Assembly: GCA_035478435.1 (NCBI GenBank)
Contig: DATIJT010000009.1
Span: 200,362-264,361 of the forward strand
Source: DATLRC01 sp035478435
GTDB taxonomy: Bacteria; Patescibacteriota; Saccharimonadia; Saccharimonadales; UBA4665
Length of the DNA stretch: 64,000 nucleotides
Reading direction: 5' to 3'
Below are positions 17,166-25,797 of the stretch, one piece after another. The translations under genes were made by a program, and so were the position numbers. The notes under the pieces were generated by a model. The model did no database searches. It was not told the origin of the DNA and worked only from the letters and a program-made list of their open reading frames with translations. Numbering within the stretch: the stretch's first letter is position 1; the number at the start of each line of letters is the position of its first letter.

Positions 17166-18176
17166 TTAATTTATTGGCGACACCTGGGAACTGATTTCAT
17201 TATTAAGCTCTTCTTGTTCAAGTACGATCGCGTTGCGGGCTGCCACTATTTGGTTGTATTGCTTCAGTAGTGCCCTGAGCTGGTCAGCTTCAGTGTTAAA
17301 GCTGTTAGCCAGACTATTAAAAGTCGGCACCAGGGCGTCGTGGGCGGCAAAATTACCGCTATTTTTATACTGATTAAGCTGTTTCTCCTGGGCGTCCAAT
17401 GTAGCCCGCTTAACCCTTAAGTCCGTTTCATCAGCATCAATCTGGACTTTCAAGTCGGCAAGCTGGACGTCGTATTGCTTGATGGCCGCCTGGCGGCTGG
17501 TAAATTCAGTCTTATAAGCCGTGGCAAAAGCTACTATTTGGCTCCGGTTTAGAAAATAACGTTGGTAGTAGGCTTCTAGGGCCGGCGGTAAATTAGCTAT
17601 TTCGGTGCCGAAGATGGAGTGCATTTCATTAACTAAGTCGTTGGGTTCGGTTCGCTGGTAAACACCTATTAAGTCTTTGACACGTTGGTCATCCAGGTTA
17701 TGGCGGTAATAGTCGTTTAGCAAACCATCCACGTACTGACGGTCTTTAGAACTTAAACGGTCGTAAGCAGCGTGTAGCATTTCGTGGGCCGCCGTTACCT
17801 GCTCGACGCCATTCAGGCGCGGGTCAGCCACGCTCAAAAGGTCAATGCCGCGCTGATTAGAGTGGTAGCAGCCGAGGACAATGGTATGCTCCCCGCCGTT
17901 GTTCGGACAAAACTTAGTAAAACTGCTTTTCTCGTCAATATTAGGATGGTTAACGTAAAAAACTTTGCGCGCATAAGCGCTTAGGCCATCAGCGCCGGCG
18001 ACTTGGGCAACACTGGCCGGTGGCTGATAGCCACGCAATTGCCACCAATCAAGGATATTTTGGCGGTTGGCGAGTAGCAGCCCTACAAGCGCCAACCAGA
18101 TCAAAAGAAGAACAAGTGATTTAGCCGTCCGAGACGGCCGTTTATAGCTTTGAGAACCGCGCTGCTGATTTACCAT
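17166..18176 (-). CDS. Membrane-anchored protein with HExxH motif and coiled coil
   Basis: A 336-residue protein with a basic N-terminus, one membrane helix at about 19-38, and an outside domain. His131-Glu132-x-x-His135 (AAHEMLHAAYD) is a zinc-metallopeptidase motif; a Cys pair (FCPNNGGEH..VLGCYH) sits just before it. Residues ~225-330 form a long charged coiled coil. This layout suggests an envelope zinc peptidase or a former one; the third zinc ligand is not identified. It lies between radA and clpC on the same strand with its own spacing of about 33 nt to radA. Confidence 0.65.
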   Translation of the reverse strand: MVNQQRGSQSYKRPSRTAKSLVLLLIWLALVGLLLANRQNILDWWQLRGYQPPASVAQVAGADGLSAYARKVFYVNHPNIDEKSSFTKFCPNNGGEHTIVLGCYHSNQRGIDLLSVADPRLNGVEQVTAAHEMLHAAYDRLSSKDRQYVDGLLNDYYRHNLDDQRVKDLIGVYQRTEPNDLVNEMHSIFGTEIANLPPALEAYYQRYFLNRSQIVAFATAYKTEFTSRQAAIKQYDVQLADLKVQIDADETDLRVKRATLDAQEKQLNQYKNSGNFAAHDALVPTFNSLANSFNTEADQLRALLKQYNQIVAARNAIVLEQEELNNEISSQVSPIN

Positions 18177-18243
18177 TATTCATTTCACATTTTACATTAA
18201 TCCCACAGTTAACATTGCTTAGAAATCATAGAACTGTTAGCTG

Positions 18244-20724
18244 CTACTCGTTAGCGGTGGCGTAGGCTAGCTCACCTTTTCTAGCCGCTACTTGGACAAT
18301 GTTACCTTTGACGTATTTGTCGCCTAGCAAATCGAGCGCCATATGGTCTTCTATGGTGTCTTGGATCAGGCGGCGCAGCGGGCGCACACCATTGTGGGCA
18401 TCGTAACCGTGTTCAATCAGGTATTGTTTGGCGGACGAGGTCAGTTCGACGCTCAAACCACGTTTTTGCAAACGGCTTTTTAGTTCGTCAATCTGCAAGT
18501 CAATAATCTTGTAAATATCCTTTTTGGTCAGCGCCCGGAAGACAATGACTTTGTCGATGCGGTTGAGTAATTCGGGGCGTAGCATGCGCTTAAGTTCATC
18601 GCGAACCTTAGTCTGGTTGGCTTCGTGGAGCTGGTCTAGTTCTTTTAGCTCATCGCCACCGGTGGCGTGGAAGCCCAGGCTGGCTTCTTTTTGCAGCTTT
18701 TCGGCGCCAACGTTGCTGGTCATGATGACAATGGTGTTAGTAAAGTCGATCCGCCGGCCTTTAGCGTCGGTGAGGTAGCCATCTTCCAAGATCTGCAGTA
18801 GCATATTGAAGACGTCAGGATGGGCTTTTTCAATTTCATCGAACAGCACCAAGCTGTAGGGTTGGCGGCGGATTTTATCGGTCAGTTGGCCGCCATCGTC
18901 ATAACCGACATAGCCAGCCGGAGCACCCACTAGACGGGAGACGTTATGGTGTTCGCCAAATTCGCTCATATCTATCTTGACCAGTGCCGATTCACTGCCA
19001 AAGAATTCGCGGGCTAGCACTCTAGCCAGTTCGGTTTTGCCAACACCGGTCGGGCCTAAGAAAATGAACGAGCCAATCGGCCGCTTTTCGCTACCGATGC
19101 CGCTACGGTTACGGCGCACGGCTTTAGCTACGGCCTCCACAGCTTCGTTTTGGCCAATCACATACTTGCCCAAAGTCTTTTCCAGGTTTAGCAAATATTT
19201 GGCTTCCGAGCGGATGACTTTTTTAACCGGCACGCCGGTCATGCGGGCGACGACTTCGGCTACGTCTTCGCTGGCTAAAGTCAGGGGCTTAATCTGCTTG
19301 TTATTAGCGTGCAGTTTGGTCAGCTCTTCGTTAATTTGGCTGGCGCGGGTTTTGTACTGGGCGGCCTTTTCGTAATCTTCAGTGTCAACTGCTTCTTCGA
19401 TACGGGTATTGACTAGCTTTAATTCCTTTTGCAGCCGGCGGACTTCCGGCGAAGTTTTGCCCTTATCTATCCGGAGGTGAGCGGAGGTTTCATCTATTAA
19501 ATCAATCGCCTTGTCGGGCATATAGCGATCATTGATGTAACGTTTGGCCAGGTTAACAGTGTCTTCCAGGACTTCGTCGCTGATTTTGACGCCGTGGAAA
19601 CTTTCATAATGTTTACGCAGGCCTTTTAGGATAGCCAGCGTTTCGCTAGGCGTGGTTTCTGGCACCTGGACCGGCTGGAAACGGCGTTCCAGGGCAGCGT
19701 CTTTCTCAACATGTTTTGTATATTCGCTGGTGGTCGTGGCACCGATGACTTGGATCTTTCCCCGCGCCAAAGCCGGTTTTAGGATGTTGCCAGCGTCCAT
19801 GGCGCCTTCGGCCGCTCCGGCTCCCACCAAGAGGTGCATTTCATCAATGAAGACAATAGTCTTTTTGTCTTTTTCTAGTTCGGCCATGACTTTTTTAAGC
19901 CGCTCTTCAAATTCGCCGCGGTATTTGGTACCAGCGATCATACCGGCTAGGTCTAGCAGTACAATCCGCTTATCTAGCAAACTGTCGGGTACGTCTTCGG
20001 CTACAATCCGCTGGGCCAAGCCCTCGACAATGGCTGTCTTTCCCACACCGGGCTCGCCGATCAGTACTGGGTTATTCTTGGTGCGGCGGTTCAAGATGGT
20101 AATAACGCGGCGAATTTGGGCTTCACGGCCGACTACCGGATCAAGCTTACTCTCGCGTGCGTGCTGGGTTAAGTCAGTACCGAAGAAATCAATAGCAGTT
20201 TTGCGGCTTTTTTTGCCGCGCCTGGAACTGGTGCCGCTCAGGTTTTCGCCTTCTTCGTACTGCTGGCGGTTCAAAAATTGTTCCAATTCATTAGTCAGCG
20301 CGTCAACATCGACATTCATATCCCTCAGTAGGATTGTAGCGCGAGCGTTCTTTTGGCTCAAAATACTGTACAAAATATGCTCGGTGCCGCAATATTCTTG
20401 CCCATAGTCTTGGGCCATGTCGTAGGCCATTTTCAGGGTCAATTTGGCGGTTTCGCTTAAGCCTTTAGCGCCCATGCTGATGATAAGAGTTTTGGGCGTC
20501 AGGTTCAGAGCTAGCCGGGCGCGGTCCAGCGTAACACCTACGCCTTCCAGCAGTTTGGCACCCATACTGGAGTCTTGGGCCAGTAAACCCAGCAACAAAT
20601 GCTCGGTGCCAACATAGGAACTGCCAAAGCTCTGGGCAATGGCGTTAGCGTGCCGCAAGCTGTTGACGGCGTTATTGGTTAAATGATTCAAAAATTCTTG
20701 AAAATCTGGGCTGTTAGGCATCAT
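18244..20724 (-). CDS. clpC: ClpC-type AAA+ ATPase
   Basis: Unfoldase that feeds ClpP. The 826 residues contain two ClpN repeats (about 1-150), Walker A GEPGVGKTAIVEG in the first AAA+ domain, a UVR-like coiled middle segment (TRIEEAVDTEDYEKAAQYK) that marks ClpC, Walker A GPTGVGKTELARV in the second domain, and a ClpB D2-small domain. An AGAAGGGG ribosome-binding site precedes the ATG. The promoter overlaps a CIRCE operator 110 bp upstream, identical to that of clpP, so both subunits are controlled together. Confidence 0.97.
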   Translation of the reverse strand: MMPNSPDFQEFLNHLTNNAVNSLRHANAIAQSFGSSYVGTEHLLLGLLAQDSSMGAKLLEGVGVTLDRARLALNLTPKTLIISMGAKGLSETAKLTLKMAYDMAQDYGQEYCGTEHILYSILSQKNARATILLRDMNVDVDALTNELEQFLNRQQYEEGENLSGTSSRRGKKSRKTAIDFFGTDLTQHARESKLDPVVGREAQIRRVITILNRRTKNNPVLIGEPGVGKTAIVEGLAQRIVAEDVPDSLLDKRIVLLDLAGMIAGTKYRGEFEERLKKVMAELEKDKKTIVFIDEMHLLVGAGAAEGAMDAGNILKPALARGKIQVIGATTTSEYTKHVEKDAALERRFQPVQVPETTPSETLAILKGLRKHYESFHGVKISDEVLEDTVNLAKRYINDRYMPDKAIDLIDETSAHLRIDKGKTSPEVRRLQKELKLVNTRIEEAVDTEDYEKAAQYKTRASQINEELTKLHANNKQIKPLTLASEDVAEVVARMTGVPVKKVIRSEAKYLLNLEKTLGKYVIGQNEAVEAVAKAVRRNRSGIGSEKRPIGSFIFLGPTGVGKTELARVLAREFFGSESALVKIDMSEFGEHHNVSRLVGAPAGYVGYDDGGQLTDKIRRQPYSLVLFDEIEKAHPDVFNMLLQILEDGYLTDAKGRRIDFTNTIVIMTSNVGAEKLQKEASLGFHATGGDELKELDQLHEANQTKVRDELKRMLRPELLNRIDKVIVFRALTKKDIYKIIDLQIDELKSRLQKRGLSVELTSSAKQYLIEHGYDAHNGVRPLRRLIQDTIEDHMALDLLGDKYVKGNIVQVAARKGELAYATANE

Positions 20725-20823
20725 AGTTTATTTTTACCCCTTCTTGTTAGAAAAAGCTATGTGAACTTTCTCATCTTGTACCCGCAAACCATTCGTGCTA
20801 TTACCAATGATTTACTAAAATTA

Positions 20824-20853
20824 ATGATACGCCAATTAGCACTCACGAGTCAA
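20824..20853 (-). promoter_or_regulatory. clpC promoter overlapping CIRCE
   Basis: -35 TTGACT (20848-20853, inside the CIRCE spacer), 18-nt spacing, -10 TATCAT (20824-20829). Unlike clpP, it leaves a leader of about 95 nt before the clpC start. Confidence 0.65.
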
Positions 20854-20862
20854 GAGTGCTAA
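20836..20862. promoter_or_regulatory. CIRCE operator (HrcA site) of clpC
   Basis: Perfect TTAGCACTC-N9-GAGTGCTAA, identical to the clpP copy at 1015-1041 including the spacer. Known HrcA operator of heat-shock genes. Confidence 0.95.
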
Positions 20863-20896
20863 TTGTGACTTATTAACTTCGCTTATCAGGATAAAT

Positions 20897-21157
20897 TCAA
20901 ACTTTAACTGTTGATTTCAAACCCTCTGGAGTCGCAACCGTGCCGGTTTCTCGTCCTATAAGAGCACCACTTTCATCAACTGTTTTTTCAAAGCGACGAC
21001 GCATCTCATCAACTGAGTGACCTTCGATTGACACGCCACAGAAAGTCGTTTCTCCGGCCTCCAGCGCTTTAATCACACCAAAGAACATATTAGCTTGGCG
21101 GGCGCCATCTAATCCAAATGCTATGCGATCTTCTCCCACCCATCTGTAATCTTCCAT
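20897..21157 (-). CDS. Small hypothetical protein (86 aa)
   Basis: An 86-residue soluble acidic protein (MEDYRWVGEDRIAFGL...) that I do not recognise. It has a helix-rich middle with GHSVDEMRRRFEKTVDE, reminiscent of small HicB-like folds (a strand, then a helix that organises a dimer), but it is too short to be certain and no HicA toxin is next to it. It lies between nusA and the clpC control region on the minus strand. Confidence 0.55.
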   Translation of the reverse strand: MEDYRWVGEDRIAFGLDGARQANMFFGVIKALEAGETTFCGVSIEGHSVDEMRRRFEKTVDESGALIGRETGTVATPEGLKSTVKV

Positions 21158-21213
21158 AACTTAATGATAACACGCTTTTACATATAAGTCAAAGATTTAG
21201 GCAATTTGAATTG

Positions 21214-22371
21214 CTACTCGCCGTGTTCTTCGATGGCTTCTAGGAGGCTGTTTTCCAGGTCGCTTTTTTTCTTTAGCTTTGGTTTAGTTGGCTTGGTAGT
21301 GGTTGCGGCCGGCTCTTTTTCTGCCACTGGTTGGTTTTCGGCTTCTATGTCTATCTCGTAGCCAGTCAGTTTGCTGGCTAGGCGGACGTTTTGGCCGCTT
21401 TTGCCGATGGCTATGCTTAGCTGGTCTTCGGGGACCAGGACTTTGGCTTTTTTTGCTTTTTCATCCAGGTTGACTTTGGAAACTTTGGTCGGGCTGAGGG
21501 CGTTAGTAATGTATTCTGTCGGATTTTCGTTCCAGACAATGATGTCGATTTTTTCCTGTTCGCCGACTTCGCTCATAACAGCATTTACACGCGTACCATG
21601 GCCGCCGACAAATGTACCAACAGGGTCCACGCCTGGCACATTACTAAAAACAGCGATCTTGGAGCGGACGCCGGCTTCGCGGGCGATGCCTTTGATTTCA
21701 ACGGCACCGCTTTCCATTTCCGGTACTTCGCCGCGGAATAGCCACTCTACGAACTGGGTGTTGCCCCGGCTAACCACCAGCTGCGGGCCACGGAAACCGC
21801 GCTCTACGTCTTTCAGGAAGACTTTGAGGCGCTGGCCTGGATAATAGCGTTCGCCTTGGATTTGCTCGCTTCTAGGCATAATGCCCTGGGCTTTACCTAG
21901 GTCAATACGGACAATGTTGCCCTCTACCCTAGCCACTACAGCATTGATGACAGTACCGATTTTATCTTCGTATTCGGCCATGATGATTTCGCGTTCCGCT
22001 TCCCTCAAGCGTTGCAAGATAACTTGTTTGGCAGTTTGGGCTGCCACCCGGCCAAAGCTTTCCACCTTTTGGTAGACCTCTACAGTTTCGCCTAGCTTGG
22101 CATTTTTGCGCATAGCCCCAGCGTCGGACAGTGAGATTTGGACTATCGGATCCTCGACTTCTTTAACAATTTCTTTAGTTACATACGCGTCAACTTCACC
22201 GGTGTTTAGGTTCATAGTCACCCGCACTTCTTGTTCACGGTCGCCGTAATCCCGCCGGTAAGCGGCGGCCAAGGCTTGCTCAACAACTTCTTGCACAGTT
22301 TCTTCGGGTAAGTTCTTTTCTTCGGCGATAGCTCTTATAGCCACGCCTAGTTGTTTAAAGTCTAAATCCAC
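21214..22371 (-). CDS. nusA: Transcription termination/antitermination factor NusA
   Basis: RNA polymerase-binding factor. The 385 residues contain the N-terminal domain (LPEETVQEVVEQALAAAYRRDYG), an S1 domain (GTVINAVVARVEGNIVRIDLG), and two KH domains (DPVGTFVGGHGTRVNAVMSEV; LSIAIGKSGQNVRLASKLTG). The C-terminus is a short Lys/Pro tail rather than acidic repeats. The start is a GTG at 22371 with AAGGAC 7 nt upstream. Confidence 0.97.
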   Translation of the reverse strand: MDLDFKQLGVAIRAIAEEKNLPEETVQEVVEQALAAAYRRDYGDREQEVRVTMNLNTGEVDAYVTKEIVKEVEDPIVQISLSDAGAMRKNAKLGETVEVYQKVESFGRVAAQTAKQVILQRLREAEREIIMAEYEDKIGTVINAVVARVEGNIVRIDLGKAQGIMPRSEQIQGERYYPGQRLKVFLKDVERGFRGPQLVVSRGNTQFVEWLFRGEVPEMESGAVEIKGIAREAGVRSKIAVFSNVPGVDPVGTFVGGHGTRVNAVMSEVGEQEKIDIIVWNENPTEYITNALSPTKVSKVNLDEKAKKAKVLVPEDQLSIAIGKSGQNVRLASKLTGYEIDIEAENQPVAEKEPAATTTKPTKPKLKKKSDLENSLLEAIEEHGE

Positions 22372-22398
22372 TTAATGTCCTTTCGTTAATAGATGAAT

Positions 22399-22440
22399 CC
22401 TTCGACGAGCTCAGGATCAATTTCAGCCAGCTGAAATTGA
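22399..22440. repeat. Palindromic intergenic motif before nusA
   Basis: CCTTCGACGAGCTCAGG (22399-22415) is followed directly by a perfect 10-bp hairpin TCAATTTCAG-CCAG-CTGAAATTGA (22417-22440). It lies in the 231-bp gap between the divergent nusA and aminopeptidase genes. The first part resembles a motif often dispersed in bacterial genomes; I cannot check copy number. Confidence 0.5.
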
Positions 22441-22527
22441 AAAAGCCGACCACGTTGGCCGGACTTAACCTTTAGTATAGGTTCCTCTCACCCAAAAGTC
22501 AACGTGCACCTTGTTAATCCAGAAGAT

Positions 22528-22565
22528 ATTTTCATTTTTGATCCGATCGAGTCAAAAATGAAAAT
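22528..22565. repeat. 14-bp perfect inverted repeat upstream of pepN
   Basis: ATTTTCATTTTTGA (22528-22541) and TCAAAAATGAAAAT (22552-22565) are perfect reverse complements around a 10-nt loop containing CGATCG. It ends where the probable -35 of the aminopeptidase gene begins, so it may be an operator or a terminator of upstream readthrough. Confidence 0.65.
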
Positions 22566-22593
22566 TGAACTCTTAGAATAACTGAATTCTATA
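22565..22593 (+). promoter_or_regulatory. Possible promoter of the M1 aminopeptidase
   Basis: -35 TTGAAC (22565-22570), 17-nt spacing, -10 TCTATA (22588-22593). Transcription would begin close to the ATG at 22603, giving a nearly leaderless transcript. The -10 is imperfect. Confidence 0.45.
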
Positions 22594-22602
22594 TGACAAG
22601 CT

Positions 22603-25254
22603 ATGAACCTATTGCTAAACTTAGATGATATGAGCAAAAAAGTTCCCAGATTATTTGCGCAATTCCAGCCCGAAAACTATAAACTGCATCTTAATCCTGA
22701 CCGAGAGAGCATGACTTTTAGCGGCACCGTAGAGATCAGGGGCAAAAAAGTCGGGCGGCCAAGTAAGCGTATAACTTTGCATCAAAAGGGCCTAAAAATT
22801 AATTCGGCCAAGATTGTTAAACACTATAAAAAAGGCGATCAACTGCTGGAAATTGTACGCACCAATAACCAAAAAAGCTTTGATGAGATGCGTCTGCACA
22901 CCAAAGATATGATCTACCCCGGTTTCTACACCGTAATAATTGAATTCAGCGGCATTATTACCAAGCCCATGCATGGTATCTACCCCAGCTATTTTAAGCA
23001 TAACGGTAAAAACAAAGTGTTGATTTCCAGCCAATTTGAGAGCCACCATGCCAGAGAAGGCTTCCCTTGCGTCGATGAGCCGGAAGCTAAAGCTACTTTT
23101 GATTTAAGCTTGACTACGCCGCTAGGTGAAACGGTATTAGCCAATACGCCTGTCAAAACCCAGGAACGGGTGTCGGGTGTCGGGAAACGGGGGGCGAAGA
23201 GTGCAGAACCCGAAACCCGAAACCCGAAACCCTTAGTCGAGACTACATTCGACACAACCCCGCGCATGAGCACTTACCTATTGGCTTTCGTGTTTGGGGA
23301 GCTTGGTTTCAGCGAGGCCCAAACTAAGGCCGGCGTAACGGTCCGCGCCTACGCCACGCCGGAGAATGTAAAATTCACGCGCTACGGTTTAGATGTTGCC
23401 GTCCGCGCCCTGGATTTTTTTAGCGACTATTTTGATATAGCCTATCCACTTAAGAAATTAGATATGGTGGCGCTGCCCGATTTTAGCGCCGGAGCCATGG
23501 AGAACTGGGGCTTAGTAATCTACCGTGAGACCACTATGCTGGCTGACGACAAAACTACCAGCATCGAGAGCAAACAACTAGTCGCCCTGGTAATTGCCCA
23601 TGAACTTAGCCACCAATGGTTTGGCAACTTAGTAACTATGAAGTGGTGGGATGATTTATGGCTGAATGAAAGTTTCGCTAATCTCATGGAGTACCGGGCG
23701 GTGGACGAACTATTCCCGCAGTGGCATATTTGGGAGCAGTTCGTAGCTATCGAAATGGCCAGCGCCAAGCGCCGGGACAGTTTGGCGGACGTACAGGCTA
23801 TCCGCGTTAAGGTTAACCATCCTGACGAGATCAGCACCATTTTTGACCCCTCAATCGTTTACGCCAAAGGCGGTTCAGTCCTGTATATGCTGATGAACCT
23901 GGTCGGTGAAGAAGCTTTCCGAACTGGCCTAAAGCTTTATTTCAAAAAACACGCCTATGGCAATACCGAAGCCAAAGATTTATGGGAAGCGCTAAGTACC
24001 GCCGGCAAGCAAGACATGGTTAAATTTATGGACGGCTGGCTTTCCAGACCCGGCTATCCGTTAGTAATAGCCGACTACCAGCCTGGCTCTATTGAGTTGA
24101 AGTTAAGCCAGCAACGTTTTTTGAGCGATCCGAATGCCCAAGTTGTTTCAAGTGAGCCCTGGCAAGTGCCCTTAGCCGCTAGTTTGGAATTATCTGACAA
24201 GCTTTTGACAAAACAAACAGCTAGCCTTCGAACCAAAGGTAGTGGCCTCTTGCTCTTAAATCACGACGGCCACAGTTATTTCGTGCCTAAGTATCAAAAT
24301 AACGAACACCGCTCCCAGGTTGTCCAAGCCATCCAAGAAGGCGAAGTCAGTAGCACCGACCGGTTGCTATTAATTGATAACTACAACCTGATGCAACGTG
24401 GCGGCCAGGCCGCCACGACTGAGCTATTGGAACTAGTGGTAGCCTACTCTTCAGAGACCAGCGAGACTGTGTGGGGGAGTCTAGCCTTGGCGCTATCTGA
24501 GGTGCGCCGGCTGGTAGAAAGTGACCCTAGCGAAGAACACCTAGATATATTGGTCGGGAAAATAGTTATGCCGGTGGTTGAACTTTTGGGCTGGGAGGAT
24601 AAGCCGGAGGATTCCAGTCAATCTTTGCGCTTGCGCAGCCTGGCCCTATCTATAGCGGCCGGTGCAAAAGTACCCTCAGTTATAGACGAAGCCTTAAAAC
24701 GCTTTAGGGCTTTTGAGAAGCCGTCTGATCTAGCCGGCAGTATCCGGTCGGTGGTTTACTTCATTGGAGCTCGTTATGGTACGGATGCCGACTTTAAAAA
24801 ATTGCTAGCTTTGCATAACCAAAGCACTAGTGCCGATGAAAAAGAAGAGTTGGCCGCCGGGCTGACATCGGTCAAAAAAGCTAACCAGATTAAGCAGTTA
24901 ATTGACCTCCTAACCACGGATGAAATAAGACACCAGGATGTCATGCATTGGTTTGTCTGGCTACTGCGCAACCGTTACGGCCGCCAGGCGGCATGGCAGT
25001 GGCTAACTAGCCACTGGGGTTGGATTGAAGAACATTTTTCCAGCGACAAAAGTTACAGCAATTTCGCGCGTTACAGCGGCAGTATCTTCTCTCACCCTAC
25101 GGAATTAGAAAAATTTAAGGCTTTCTTCGAGCCTAAAAAGTCGGTCGTGGCTTTGGCACGGGATATCACCCTAGCCGAGCAGGAAATTATGAGCCGCATT
25201 GCCTGGCGCCAGCGCAATGAACACGCCGTCAAAACCTGGCTGAATAAACATTAG
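22603..25254 (+). CDS. pepN: M1-family metallo-aminopeptidase with repeat-encoded insertion
   Basis: Zinc aminopeptidase that removes N-terminal residues from peptides; cytoplasmic (no signal peptide). The 883 residues carry GAMENWGLVIYRE, the zinc site His333-Glu334-x-x-His337 with Glu356 (HELSHQWFGN...LWLNE), and an ERAP1-like C-terminal helical domain. Residues about 189-210, just before the TFDTTPRMSTYLLAF strand, are encoded by a 66-bp heptad-repeat hairpin and are absent from the usual family pattern. An alternative start is the ATG at 22630 (MSKKVPRLFAQFQP); the first ATG fits the promoter position. Divergent from nusA. Confidence 0.93.
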   Translation: MNLLLNLDDMSKKVPRLFAQFQPENYKLHLNPDRESMTFSGTVEIRGKKVGRPSKRITLHQKGLKINSAKIVKHYKKGDQLLEIVRTNNQKSFDEMRLHTKDMIYPGFYTVIIEFSGIITKPMHGIYPSYFKHNGKNKVLISSQFESHHAREGFPCVDEPEAKATFDLSLTTPLGETVLANTPVKTQERVSGVGKRGAKSAEPETRNPKPLVETTFDTTPRMSTYLLAFVFGELGFSEAQTKAGVTVRAYATPENVKFTRYGLDVAVRALDFFSDYFDIAYPLKKLDMVALPDFSAGAMENWGLVIYRETTMLADDKTTSIESKQLVALVIAHELSHQWFGNLVTMKWWDDLWLNESFANLMEYRAVDELFPQWHIWEQFVAIEMASAKRRDSLADVQAIRVKVNHPDEISTIFDPSIVYAKGGSVLYMLMNLVGEEAFRTGLKLYFKKHAYGNTEAKDLWEALSTAGKQDMVKFMDGWLSRPGYPLVIADYQPGSIELKLSQQRFLSDPNAQVVSSEPWQVPLAASLELSDKLLTKQTASLRTKGSGLLLLNHDGHSYFVPKYQNNEHRSQVVQAIQEGEVSSTDRLLLIDNYNLMQRGGQAATTELLELVVAYSSETSETVWGSLALALSEVRRLVESDPSEEHLDILVGKIVMPVVELLGWEDKPEDSSQSLRLRSLALSIAAGAKVPSVIDEALKRFRAFEKPSDLAGSIRSVVYFIGARYGTDADFKKLLALHNQSTSADEKEELAAGLTSVKKANQIKQLIDLLTTDEIRHQDVMHWFVWLLRNRYGRQAAWQWLTSHWGWIEEHFSSDKSYSNFARYSGSIFSHPTELEKFKAFFEPKKSVVALARDITLAEQEIMSRIAWRQRNEHAVKTWLNKH
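23167..23232. repeat. Heptad-repeat hairpin inserted in frame in pepN
   Basis: Units CGGGTGT, CGGGTGT, CGGGAAA (23167-23187) face three CCCGAAA units plus CCC (23209-23232). The 66-bp block is exactly 22 codons and keeps the frame. It encodes a polar Gly/Arg/Lys/Pro-rich loop. The same 7-nt-unit inverted architecture is found in intergenic copies in this window. Confidence 0.75.
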
Positions 25255-25797
25255 TTGTTCTTTCAAGACCTGATCTCCTAGTTTGGTCAAACATCAATTC
25301 CGTCAGCGAAGCTGCCGGCATTATTCCTTTTTGGTGGCAAAAAGGAACCGAAAAAGCCACCGGACAACGCTCTGCCTTGATGCATCTGATAGTAATAAAG
25401 TAGCTTGCCTTCGGAACTCCTCAGGTGGCCTGCCACCGGCAAGCCACCTTCGTCAAACAACCGAAGGAACCCAAGACCGCTACTTTCTGACTACATCTGC
25501 TCAGGGCTGAGCTCCAGTCCGGCCTCCAGACTCCTGGGCTAGCTACGAGGCTGGGGGTTTAGCCAGGCTCGGCAAAACCGATGCCAGCAATCAGTGGTCT
25601 GCCGAGTCATTGCGGCCAGCTTAGTGCCGATTCTCATTGAAGATTATACAATCGGGACCGACCGGAGGGAGTCCTGGCCGCACGGCAGGTTACTGGTATC
25701 TGCTGGCAATAGTGTTTTGACGTTGCCTGTGGCCTTTTGTAAAACTTTTGGCCACGCAAAAGTTTTAACAATTTGATTCTTTGGAAAAGAATAATTA
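25255..25797. other. 543-bp non-coding region with dispersed-repeat modules
   Basis: No supported gene lies between pepN and yraN, which are convergent. Short frames here have no ribosome-binding sites and a repeat-like composition. A hairpin module CTTTTTGGTGGCAAAAAG (25327-25344) and a 15-bp sequence TGGCAATAGTGTTTT (25704-25718) both have relatives at 63.9 kb, the latter as an exact reverse complement. The region is GC-rich with many potential stems, so it could be a structured RNA or a dispersed repeat. I saw no conserved RNase P or tmRNA motifs. Confidence 0.55.
25741..25766. terminator. Hairpin at the right end of the non-coding region
   Basis: AAAACTTTTG-GCCACG-CAAAAGTTTT: a perfect 10-bp stem with a 6-nt loop. 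A second stem ATTCTTT/AAAGAAT follows at about 25776-25792. Good candidate for a terminator serving the convergent pepN and yraN genes. Confidence 0.6.

Noticed and set aside
20897..21157. HicB antitoxin
   Set aside because: Slight resemblance only, and there is no HicA toxin gene beside it.
25283..25776. Two small plus-strand frames (75 and 60 codons) in the non-coding block
   Set aside because: No ribosome-binding site or promoter, and the sequence is repeat-like; protein function is not supported.
25255..25797. RNase P RNA, tmRNA or SRP RNA
   Set aside because: None of the conserved core sequences of these RNAs was found on either strand by eye.
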